DNA from: an uncultured Oscillospiraceae bacterium
Lineage (GTDB): Bacteria > Bacillota > Clostridia > UBA1212 > SIG427
Assembly: GCA_902465325.1 (NCBI GenBank)
Contig: CABQMV010000054.1
Location: forward strand, 1 to 12,915
Reading direction: 5' to 3'
DNA length: 12,915 bases
The notes under the pieces were generated by a model. That model was not told the DNA's origin and did not search any database. It worked only from the letters and a program-made list of their open reading frames with translations. Positions 1 to 6,723 of the stretch are shown one piece after another (position 1 is the stretch's first letter; each line of letters opens with the position of its first letter). The position numbers and the translations under genes are program-made.

Positions 1-1230
1 GGCGGACCGGCGGGCATGATGGCGGCAATTACAGCTGCCAGACAGGGCCTGTCGGTCGCTGTTTTTGAAAAGAACAGAATGCTGGGCAGAAAGCTGAGAA
101 TTACGGGGAAAGGCCGCTGTAATATTACAAATGCCTGCGATTTTGATACGCTCATTGAAAATATACCCGGCGGCGGAAAATTTATGTATTCCTCTTTTCG
201 GGCTTTTTCTAACTATGATCTAATTGACTTCTTTGAGCAAAACGGACTGCCCACTGTTACGGAAAGAGGGCTGCGGGTTTTTCCCCGCTCTCAAAAGGCG
301 GCAGATGTGGCCGAGTGCCTGAAGAGACTGTGTAAAAAGTACGGTGTGGACGTAAAGTACGGCTACGCTGTTACCGATATTATACTGGACGCAGAGGGGC
401 GGGCCGCAGGGATAGACTGTGAGGACAGCTGTTTTGCCTGTGGGGCCGTTATTCTGGCTACCGGGGGGATTTCCTATCCTCTGACCGGCTCTACAGGCGA
501 CGGATACCGCTGGGCAGAACAGTTTGGACATACAGTTATTCCTCCCAGGCCTTCTCTGGTAGGTCTAATATCCCGGGAAAAATGGATACGGGAGCTAGAG
601 GGATTGTCTCTCAGAAATATAGGCTTTCAGCTTTATCACAAGGACAGACAGGTATATGAAGATTTTGGAGAGCTGCTTTTTACCGGCAGGGGAATATCGG
701 GACCTGTGGTGCTGAGCGGCAGCCGCCATGTGCTGGAGTATAATTATCAGAATATACGGGCGGTATTAGATTTGAAGCCCGCGCTTTCCATGGAGAAGCT
801 GGATGCCAGGCTGCTCCGCGATTTTAATGCTTTATCCCGTAAACAGGTGTCCAATGCACTGGGCGGACTGGTTCCCAGAAGAATGATCCCTGTACTGCTG
901 GTAAAATGGGGAGTGGCCCCGGATACCTTTGTCAATCAGATGACGAAGGAACAGAGACGAAAACTGGCTTCTGTTCTGAAGGCTTTTTCTGTGGAACTGG
1001 AAGGCAGTGAGGGGGTAGACAGAGCAGTGGTTACTGCCGGAGGCGTTGCACTTTCTGAGGTAAATCCCAAGACCATGGAATCAAAAAAGGTACCGGGACT
1101 GTATTTTGCCGGGGAGCTGCTGGATGTGGATGGCTATACAGGCGGCTTTAATCTGACGGTAGCCTTTTCCACGGGATTTACAGCTGGCAGAAATGCAGGA
1201 GAAGCTGTGAGAAGTCACACAGGAGCATAA
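1..1230 (+). CDS. HI0933/YhiN/BaiN-family FAD-dependent oxidoreductase (5' end cut by window)
   Basis: This is a flavoprotein of the HI0933 family, often annotated as NAD(P)/FAD-dependent oxidoreductase. The frame is open from base 1, where GGPAGMMAA is the tail of the dinucleotide-binding GxGxxG motif, so only a few N-terminal residues are missing and the ATG at 16 is not the real start. Further family marks follow in order: GRKLRITGKGRCNITNA, which binds the FAD, then RVFPRSQKAADV, ATGGISYPLTGSTGDGY, and a C-terminal stretch LYFAGELLDVDGYTGGFNL continuing into AFSTGFTAGR, which closes the FAD site. The 409 visible residues match the usual family length of about 410-420. Family members have been linked to bile-acid reduction (BaiN of Clostridium scindens), but most have no proven substrate, and nothing here identifies one. 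In many Clostridia, as I recall, this gene precedes cmk; here it precedes a small hypothetical gene instead. No terminator is visible after it. Confidence 0.9.
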   Translation, partial: GGPAGMMAAITAARQGLSVAVFEKNRMLGRKLRITGKGRCNITNACDFDTLIENIPGGGKFMYSSFRAFSNYDLIDFFEQNGLPTVTERGLRVFPRSQKAADVAECLKRLCKKYGVDVKYGYAVTDIILDAEGRAAGIDCEDSCFACGAVILATGGISYPLTGSTGDGYRWAEQFGHTVIPPRPSLVGLISREKWIRELEGLSLRNIGFQLYHKDRQVYEDFGELLFTGRGISGPVVLSGSRHVLEYNYQNIRAVLDLKPALSMEKLDARLLRDFNALSRKQVSNALGGLVPRRMIPVLLVKWGVAPDTFVNQMTKEQRRKLASVLKAFSVELEGSEGVDRAVVTAGGVALSEVNPKTMESKKVPGLYFAGELLDVDGYTGGFNLTVAFSTGFTAGRNAGEAVRSHTGA

Positions 1231-1281
1231 TTTCAACCGGAGCTAATATCTATATAGAAAAACCCCGGAGTTGATTTTACT

Positions 1282-1746
1282 GTGAAATTTATAACACTGT
1301 CCATCAAAAACAGGCGGCGGTGGGCGGCCCTGGCAGGCTACACCGCCGTATTCATTTTTTTACTGATTCAATGCTTTCATTTTGTCCCTGTACAGCTTAC
1401 TGCACAGCCGGGCGCCATAACACAGGAGGATCTGGAGGCGGCTGAGATCAGCGGAGCGGATTACAAAGACGGTAAGGGAATGGTTACAATTTCGTGTGAG
1501 TACTCAGGCAAAGGCGGCATCCATGTCTTTCTGAACGGAAGATTAAAACTCTATGTGGGCAAGGAACCGAAAAACCTGAAAGTAAGTGTAGGGGATATTA
1601 TTTTTGTCAGGGGTGCAGAACTGGAGGGAGAAGCAAAGGTAACCATTTCTGCAGCAGAGGGAAAAATTGACGCCTCTATTCAGGGAGAAACGGTCACAGT
1701 GGCTAACCTTACCAAGCGCCTGGTAAAAATCAGAGCCTGCCAATAA
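1282..1746 (+). CDS. Small membrane-anchored protein of unknown function (154 aa)
   Basis: I do not recognise this family. The start is a GTG at 1282 with a GGAG (1267-1270) about 11 bases upstream, which is a long but usable spacing. The protein begins with a basic stretch (KNRRRW, about residues 9-14) followed by one hydrophobic segment (about residues 15-38). This suggests an N-in signal anchor with the rest outside the membrane. Residues 40-154 are soluble and rich in alternating hydrophobic residues and glycines (for example VSVGDIIFVRGAELEG and GEAKVTISAAEGK), so the outer part is probably a small beta domain. No lipobox is present. The gene starts 51 bp after the flavoprotein gene and may share its transcript; a weak promoter-like pair (TTTCAA 1231, TATAGA 1253, 16 bp apart) lies in the gap but is not convincing. 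The stop codon sits inside the left arm of an inverted repeat. Confidence 0.7.
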   Translation: MKFITLSIKNRRRWAALAGYTAVFIFLLIQCFHFVPVQLTAQPGAITQEDLEAAEISGADYKDGKGMVTISCEYSGKGGIHVFLNGRLKLYVGKEPKNLKVSVGDIIFVRGAELEGEAKVTISAAEGKIDASIQGETVTVANLTKRLVKIRACQ

Positions 1747-1776
1747 AATCTCTTTGGATCCCTGTTCTTATTGGCA
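1738..1776. repeat. 9-bp perfect inverted repeat upstream of the citrate synthase promoter
   Basis: The arms are TGCCAATAA (1738-1746) and TTATTGGCA (1768-1776), exact reverse complements separated by 21 bases. The left arm includes the stop codon of the preceding gene. The right arm ends 5 bases before the -35 box of the citrate synthase promoter. No T-run follows on either strand, so it is not a standard intrinsic terminator. The arms are 30 bp centre to centre, about three helical turns, which would suit a regulator binding two half sites on one DNA face. This role is inferred from position only. Confidence 0.45.
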
Positions 1777-1781
1777 AAATG

Positions 1782-1810
1782 TTGAAGAAAAGACAATTTA
1801 ATGGTATACT
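1782..1810 (+). promoter_or_regulatory. Sigma-A-type extended -10 promoter for citrate synthase
   Basis: The -35 box is TTGAAG (1782-1787) and the -10 box is TATACT (1805-1810), separated by the optimal 17 bp. A TG one base upstream of the -10 (1802-1803) makes it an extended -10 element. Transcription would start near 1816-1818, giving a leader of about 27 bases that contains the GGAGG ribosome binding site at 1831-1835. Recognised by pattern only. Confidence 0.7.
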
Positions 1811-1843
1811 GAAAAGGTCATTTTAAAAAAGGAGGAACAGAAT

Positions 1844-3220
1844 ATGGGGAATCATGTCGAATCTGTTTTTTTTGCCGTTACACCGGAAATGGAAAGACTT
1901 GCGGATTTATGTGTACAGAACAGCACAATTAACTCAGAGCTGTATGCCAAGTACGATGTAAAGCGCGGTTTGCGGGACATCAATGGCAAAGGAGTCTTGA
2001 CAGGTCTTACGGAGATATCGGAAATCCAGTCTTCTAAGGAAATAGACGGGAAATCTGTCCCCTGTGACGGAAAATTGTATTACAGGGGCATTGATGTAGA
2101 GTCACTGGTGGACGGATTTATTCAAGAAAACCGTTTCGGCTTTGAAGAGACAGCCTATCTGCTGCTGTTCGGCCAGCTGCCTACAGAGGTTCAGCTTGTG
2201 GAATTCAACCGTATTTTGGATACCTATCGCTCTTTGCCTACCAATTTTGTGCGGGATATTATTATGAAGGCCCCCACTGCCGATATGATGAATACCCTTG
2301 CCCGCAGTGTACTGACGCTGTATGCCTATGATGAGAAGAATACAGATACTTCTTTGCCCAATGTGCTGCGGCAGTGCATCGAAATGATTGCGCTGTTCCC
2401 TCAGCTGGCGGTTTATGGATATCAGGCATATTTCCACAGCCTGCATCCTTCCAACAGCTTTTTTATCCATGCACCGAATCCGGAGCTGTCTGTAGCTGAA
2501 AATATATTGCATATGCTGCGGATTGATCATCAATATACTGCTTTAGAGGCCAGAATTTTGGATCTGGCGTTGGTTCTGCATGCAGAGCACGGAGGAGGAA
2601 ATAACTCCACCTTTACAACCCATGTGGTTACCTCTTCCGGGACGGATGCTTACTCTGTTATTGCCGCTGCTCTGGGGTCTCTCAAAGGACCAAAGCACGG
2701 CGGTGCAAATATTAAGGTGGTCCAGATGTTTGAAGACATGAAGAAAACTGTATCAGATTGGACCGATGAGGAGGAAGTATCTGCTTACCTAAAGGCTTTG
2801 CTGAACAAGCAGGCATTTGATAAAAGCGGTCTGATATATGGCATGGGACATGCCGTATATTCTCTGTCCGATCCCAGGGCCAATATATTTAAGCGGTTTG
2901 TACGGGCTTTATCTATTGAAAATGATATGCAGAGGGAATATGAGCTCTATGCTATGGTGGAAAGACTGGCTCCTGTAGTGATCGGTCAGGAGCGGAAGAC
3001 TTATAAGGGGGTCAGCGCCAATATTGACTTCTATTCCGGCTTTGTTTATCATATGCTGGGTCTGCCGCTGGAGCTGTTTACTCCGGTATTTGCCATGTCG
3101 CGTATCGTGGGCTGGAGTGCTCATATGATAGAGGAAAAAATCAATATGGGCAAAATTATCAGACCTTCTTATAAAAGTATCTCAGAGAAACGGGTATACA
3201 TACCCTATTCAGAGAGATAG
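1844..3220 (+). CDS. gltA: Citrate synthase (citrate/2-methylcitrate synthase family)
   Basis: The enzyme condenses oxaloacetate with acetyl-CoA to form citrate in the cytosol, the entry step of the oxidative TCA branch and of glutamate synthesis in anaerobes. The ATG at 1844 follows GGAGG (1831-1835) at ideal spacing. The catalytic triad can be placed by family motifs: H285 in GPKHGGAN, H336 in GHAVYS and D395 in NIDFYSG. The oxaloacetate-binding set is also present: H249 in HAEHGGGN, R345 in DPRA, R420 in MSRIVGWSAH, and probably R440 in IIRP. At 458 residues it is somewhat longer than the usual 370-430, through an N-terminal extension of about 45 residues before the conserved GLRDINGKG-type segment, as in other clostridial members. 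No aconitase or isocitrate dehydrogenase gene lies next to it; it appears to be its own transcription unit. A 2-methylcitrate synthase activity cannot be excluded from sequence. Confidence 0.95.
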   Translation: MGNHVESVFFAVTPEMERLADLCVQNSTINSELYAKYDVKRGLRDINGKGVLTGLTEISEIQSSKEIDGKSVPCDGKLYYRGIDVESLVDGFIQENRFGFEETAYLLLFGQLPTEVQLVEFNRILDTYRSLPTNFVRDIIMKAPTADMMNTLARSVLTLYAYDEKNTDTSLPNVLRQCIEMIALFPQLAVYGYQAYFHSLHPSNSFFIHAPNPELSVAENILHMLRIDHQYTALEARILDLALVLHAEHGGGNNSTFTTHVVTSSGTDAYSVIAAALGSLKGPKHGGANIKVVQMFEDMKKTVSDWTDEEEVSAYLKALLNKQAFDKSGLIYGMGHAVYSLSDPRANIFKRFVRALSIENDMQREYELYAMVERLAPVVIGQERKTYKGVSANIDFYSGFVYHMLGLPLELFTPVFAMSRIVGWSAHMIEEKINMGKIIRPSYKSISEKRVYIPYSER

Positions 3221-3249
3221 ACAATTTATTGAAAATGTCTGAATGAATA

Positions 3250-3278
3250 TTGCGAACTCTTTGGAAAAATGATACTAT
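3250..3278 (+). promoter_or_regulatory. Extended -10 promoter upstream of the lipoprotein gene
   Basis: The -35 box is TTGCGA (3250-3255) and the -10 box is TACTAT (3273-3278), 17 bp apart, with a TG at 3270-3271 giving an extended -10. It lies in the 143-bp gap after citrate synthase. Predicted transcription start is near 3285, which leaves a leader of roughly 80 bases containing a strong hairpin. It is the last promoter I can recognise before the V-ATPase genes, so it may drive the lipoprotein, metY and ATPase genes together. Pattern-based only. Confidence 0.55.
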
Positions 3279-3314
3279 TAATAGGAATTCATTGGAATTT
3301 TTCAAGAGTGAATA

Positions 3315-3338
3315 ACGGGAGAAAGAAATTTCTCCCGT
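3315..3338 (+). promoter_or_regulatory. Perfect 10-bp stem with GAAA tetraloop in the leader of the lipoprotein gene
   Basis: The arms ACGGGAGAAA (3315-3324) and TTTCTCCCGT (3329-3338) pair perfectly around a GAAA loop (3325-3328), a GNRA-type tetraloop that stabilises RNA hairpins. It is followed by AAAGTTTAAG and not by a T-run, so it is not an ordinary terminator. It ends about 11 bases before the AGAGAGG ribosome binding site and does not cover it. It could protect the mRNA 5' end, bind a protein, or act at DNA level as an operator. The structure is seen directly; the role is unknown. Confidence 0.6.
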
Positions 3339-3363
3339 AAAGTTTAAGAGAGAGGTGCTGCAG

Positions 3364-5088
3364 ATGGGATGCTTTCACAGGAAAATGCTGACTTCGTTTT
3401 TTTTATTGGTTTTATGCGGACTTTCTCTCTGTGCCTGTGATTCCTACCGGGAACAGGACGGCCCCCGGGTTACACCGGATACGGGGCGCTATCTGAAATT
3501 TGAAGCAGATGGAAATTTAGGTCGTGTTATATTTCCTGAGTCGGGAAACGGTTCTTCTGCCTTTGAGCCCTGTTTTATTCAGTATCAAAGCGGTGATATA
3601 GACGGCTGGTACACTGTAGACGGAGGAATGACCGGCGAAACCTGGATTGTATATAATTTTTACGATTCCGGCAGCGGTCAGTGGTCTGACTATAAGAGTG
3701 TGATACAGACGGAAGCCGGTTATTTGGACTCCTATTCGATTTCACAGCCTTCTGCAATTAAATTGGGCGACTATTATTATGTGGCGTATACCGGCAGCTC
3801 TAACAACGAAGAGGGTACGCAGGGAAATTGTGCCGGGCTGTTTGTTGCCCGTGCCGAGAAGGCAGAGGGCCCTTATGAGAAATGGAACGGACAGAGCTGG
3901 GGTGGTACCACAAAGCCCTTTTTGTACTATGACGGGCCGGATACAATGCCGGGGGCCGGCGATGTATCTTTAATTGAGTTGGACGGCACTCTTTATATAT
4001 ACTATTCCTGGAATTCTGCGGATTTAAAGGGAGAGCCTGTCAGCGAGATCCGGCTGGCCAAAGCAAATGCTTCTGATGAAAACTGGCCGGGCACACTGCA
4101 GACCTATGGAAGTGTTTGCCGCGGCAAGGGTCAGATTTCTGGCCTGGAGGTAAAATACTCTGAAGAAACAGGGAAAATGTTTGGAATCGGTATTGAGAAC
4201 AGGGGCTCCTCTGACTGCGCGATTGTATGCTTTGAAGGAAATAGCCCGGAGAAGCTGTCCCGGGTGTCTGCTGTCAGGAGCGGTATTTATGATTCTATTA
4301 CCAGTATTGGAATTTCCGGCAGTGTCAACGGACATATCCGGCGCAGAACGAACCTGTCTCCGTTTATTCTGTATTCTTATTATGCGGAAGGTACACAGGG
4401 ATATCAGCCGAAGCTGCAGTGGTCAGACATTACGCTTTTCCTTTCTGACCGCACCGATATCAGCAGCAAGCCCGGATATTTTACAGAGCCTGCGGAGAAG
4501 GAAGAGCAGGCCGGTGAAGCGGATCCTCAGCAGAAGGATTCTGTGCTGGCGGTCTATGCGGATATCGGCTTTCAGGACTGTGTTTTAGGAGACAGAAAGA
4601 CAGTATCCCTGTCCGTTATGAATCAGGCCGGAGAAACAGAGGCTCTTTCGGAGGAACAGTGGGAGCGGGTAGTATTTTCTGATTACGATGAAAATGTTAT
4701 ACAGTTTGATGGTATGACATTGATCCCCCAAGAAAGCGGCCTTACCAGAGTAAAGGTGTCATTGGACGGAGCCTATTCGTATTTTACTGTGGCAGTATAT
4801 GAGAGTTTGGAGGAGGAGAAGGAAATCCCCCTTTCTTTAGAGAGCTTTTCTCCCACGGTACGGCTGTCGCTCTCTGACCGATGCGCTGTGCAGCTTCGAG
4901 CCTTTACCAGGAATTCCGGTGGTACATATGGGGAATTATATAGTGGAATTACGTATTCCGGGTACGATAGGGAGGTTCTTGAGATTAACAATGCCGGAGT
5001 AATTGTACCGGTGAAGGAAGGAAAAACAGAAGTAACACTGACATACAGAAAGCTCAGCTGTCAGATAACTGTAATTATTACGCCATAA
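3364..5088 (+). CDS. Lipoprotein with predicted beta-propeller (GH43/GH32-like) and two Ig-like repeats
   Basis: A surface lipoprotein of 574 residues. I chose ATG 3364 over the in-frame GTG 3355 because AGAGAGG (3349-3355) is then about 8 bases upstream. Residues 1-24 form a lipoprotein signal peptide with lipobox LCAC, so Cys25 would be lipidated. Residues of about 45-365 contain repeated blade-like strands, for example QPSAIKLGDYYYVAYTG (128-144) and GAGDVSLIELDGTLYIYYSW (197-216), typical of five-bladed propellers of the GH43/GH32/GH68 type. The usual Asp in the 'DPSV'-like motif is replaced by Gln (Q128), and I cannot assign catalytic residues, so it may bind rather than cleave glycans. 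An acidic linker (about 374-392) leads to two related Ig-like domains (about 395-480 and 488-574), resembling bacterial Big_2 repeats. metY follows after 22 bp. Substrate and enzyme activity are unknown. Confidence 0.75.
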   Translation: MGCFHRKMLTSFFLLVLCGLSLCACDSYREQDGPRVTPDTGRYLKFEADGNLGRVIFPESGNGSSAFEPCFIQYQSGDIDGWYTVDGGMTGETWIVYNFYDSGSGQWSDYKSVIQTEAGYLDSYSISQPSAIKLGDYYYVAYTGSSNNEEGTQGNCAGLFVARAEKAEGPYEKWNGQSWGGTTKPFLYYDGPDTMPGAGDVSLIELDGTLYIYYSWNSADLKGEPVSEIRLAKANASDENWPGTLQTYGSVCRGKGQISGLEVKYSEETGKMFGIGIENRGSSDCAIVCFEGNSPEKLSRVSAVRSGIYDSITSIGISGSVNGHIRRRTNLSPFILYSYYAEGTQGYQPKLQWSDITLFLSDRTDISSKPGYFTEPAEKEEQAGEADPQQKDSVLAVYADIGFQDCVLGDRKTVSLSVMNQAGETEALSEEQWERVVFSDYDENVIQFDGMTLIPQESGLTRVKVSLDGAYSYFTVAVYESLEEEKEIPLSLESFSPTVRLSLSDRCAVQLRAFTRNSGGTYGELYSGITYSGYDREVLEINNAGVIVPVKEGKTEVTLTYRKLSCQITVIITP

Positions 5089-5110
5089 ACATTATTTGGG
5101 AGGAAAGAAC

Positions 5111-6391
5111 ATGAAAATTAATACGAAATGTGTACAGGGTGAATATGAGCCGAAAAATGGAGAGCCCAGGGTGATTCCGATTATTCAGAGTACCACCTAT
5201 AAATACAGTTCTGCTCAGGAGATGGGAGACTTATTCGATTTAAAGGCGGACGGTTTCTTTTATACACGGCTGGCCAATCCGACTGTGGCGCAGGTAGAGC
5301 AGAAAATTGCCGCTTTGGAGGGCGGCGTAGGGGCTGTCATGACGTCTTCCGGTCAGGCGGCTTCCTTCTATTCTGTATTTAATATCTGTACGGCAGGTCA
5401 GCATGTGGTCTGCGCCAGCGCGATTTACGGCGGTACTTATAATCTATTCAACAAGACCATGAGAGAAATGGGGATTGAATTTACTTTTCTGCCGCCATCG
5501 GCTACAGAGGAGGAAATTAATGCTGCCTTTCAGGAGAACACCCGGTGTGTTTTCGGTGAAACGCTTTCGAATCCTTCCCTGGATGTGTTTGATATTGAGC
5601 TGTATGCAAAATGCGCGCACGCACACAATGTGCCGCTGATTGTTGACAATACCTTTGCGACTCCGGTAAACTGCCGCCCTTTTGAATTCGGAGCGGATAT
5701 TGTAACCCATTCCACCACAAAATACATGGATGGGCATGCCTGCGCTTTAGGAGGCGTTGTGGTTGACAGCGGCCGCTTTGACTGGAATAACGGCCTTTTC
5801 CCGGGACTTACTACGCCGGATGAAACCTACCATGGGGTAACGTACACAGAGGCCTTTGGCAAAACGGCCTATATTACAAAGATGCGCGCTCATATCATGA
5901 GGGACGTAGGCGCTATGCAGAGTCCTCAGAATGCTTTTTATACCAATTTGGGTTTGGAAACGCTTGCTCTTAGAGTGGAACGGCACTGTAGCAATGCCTT
6001 GGCTGTGGCAAAATTTCTGAAGGAGGAGTCAGAGAAACCGGAGGGGAAGATTTCCTGGGTAAATTATCCGGAGCTTGACAGCGGAAGAAACGGCAAACTG
6101 TGCCGAAAGTATCTGCCCCATGGCAGCTGCGGAGTAATTTCCTTCGGCGTTAAAGGCGGTAAGGAGGGGGCTGCCAGATTTATGGAGGGGCTTACCATTG
6201 CAGCTTTGGTGGTGCATGTAGCAGACGTAAGGACCTGTGTGCTTCACCCGGCCACCACGACCCACAGGCAGCTCAGCGACAGTGAGCTTGAGAAGGCCGG
6301 TGTTTCTGCAGATCTGATCCGGATGTCTGTAGGGATAGAAGATATTGAGGATTTAATGGAGGACATTAAACAGGCTCTGTCCAGGGTATAG
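5111..6391 (+). CDS. metY: O-acetylhomoserine sulfhydrylase (O-acetyl-L-homoserine aminocarboxypropyltransferase)
   Basis: A PLP enzyme of the Cys/Met metabolism family that turns O-acetylhomoserine and sulfide into homocysteine and acetate, a direct sulfhydrylation route to methionine. The ATG at 5111 has GGGAGG (5098-5103) at good spacing; the in-frame TTG at 5096 would overlap this site and is unlikely. The 426-residue length is typical. The PLP lysine is K204 in HSTTKYMDGHA; D179 in IVDNTFATP would hold the pyridine nitrogen. YTRLANPT (51-58) supplies the Tyr and Arg that contact the cofactor phosphate from the partner subunit, and Y106 in IYGGTY stacks on PLP. The Gly after YG, where methionine gamma-lyases carry Cys, favours the sulfhydrylase call. 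It ends 8 bp before the first V-ATPase gene, with no terminator or promoter visible between them. Confidence 0.92.
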   Translation: MKINTKCVQGEYEPKNGEPRVIPIIQSTTYKYSSAQEMGDLFDLKADGFFYTRLANPTVAQVEQKIAALEGGVGAVMTSSGQAASFYSVFNICTAGQHVVCASAIYGGTYNLFNKTMREMGIEFTFLPPSATEEEINAAFQENTRCVFGETLSNPSLDVFDIELYAKCAHAHNVPLIVDNTFATPVNCRPFEFGADIVTHSTTKYMDGHACALGGVVVDSGRFDWNNGLFPGLTTPDETYHGVTYTEAFGKTAYITKMRAHIMRDVGAMQSPQNAFYTNLGLETLALRVERHCSNALAVAKFLKEESEKPEGKISWVNYPELDSGRNGKLCRKYLPHGSCGVISFGVKGGKEGAARFMEGLTIAALVVHVADVRTCVLHPATTTHRQLSDSELEKAGVSADLIRMSVGIEDIEDLMEDIKQALSRV

Positions 6392-6399
6392 CGGAAGGG

Positions 6400-6723
6400 A
6401 TGAGAGAGTTGGAAAATGATATTCTGAAAATAATTGAGGATGCGGAAAAAGAGGCAGAGCAGATTCGGGCCGCGGCCAGAGAGGAGGCCGCTGCTCTGAT
6501 TGCGGAAGCGGAAAAAAAGGCTGCGGCCAGACTGCAGGAGAGTCAGGCAGAGTGCGAAAAGATCAAGCGAAGAAAGTTCAGTGAAGCAGTACTGATTGCC
6601 GAAAATAAGGAGGCAATTAGGAAGCGGGAAATTGAAGATGAGGTGAGAGCACTGAAAGCAATTACTTCTAATAAAATTGACAGTGTGACAGCATTTTTGA
6701 TTGAAAAGACGGAGGCGCTCTGA
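6400..6723 (+). CDS. ntpF: V-type ATPase peripheral stalk subunit (H/G-type, NtpF-like)
   Basis: A short (107 aa) charged alpha-helical protein that pairs with subunit E to form the peripheral stalk joining the catalytic head to membrane subunit I. Residues 11-54 read as four consecutive 11-residue repeats (beginning IIEDAEK, IRAAARE, LIAEAEK, RLQESQA), the hendecad pattern of the right-handed stalk coiled coil. Identification rests on this pattern, the length and the position as first gene of an F-I-K-E-C-G-A operon. The start is uncertain: GGAAGGG (6393-6399) touches the ATG at 6400, while an in-frame TTG at 6409 has better spacing of 9 bases; the difference is three residues. The stop codon overlaps the next start as TGATG, indicating translational coupling. 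Older annotations may call it a hypothetical protein. Confidence 0.82.
   Translation: MRELENDILKIIEDAEKEAEQIRAAAREEAAALIAEAEKKAAARLQESQAECEKIKRRKFSEAVLIAENKEAIRKREIEDEVRALKAITSNKIDSVTAFLIEKTEAL

Noticed and set aside
1235..1270. Repeated CCGGAG motifs after the flavoprotein gene as a terminator
   Set aside because: The two copies (in CAACCGGAG and CCCCGGAG) are direct repeats, not complementary arms, so they do not form a stem.
2102..2533. 143-codon minus-strand frame within citrate synthase
   Set aside because: It is antisense to a strongly conserved enzyme gene, with no supporting start signal.
3315..3338. Hairpin as intrinsic terminator of citrate synthase
   Set aside because: The stem is strong but no T-run follows on either strand, and it lies downstream of a good promoter for the next gene.
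4181..4588. 135-codon plus-strand frame inside the lipoprotein gene
   Set aside because: It has no ribosome site, it is basic and compositionally odd, and it lies fully inside the propeller coding region.
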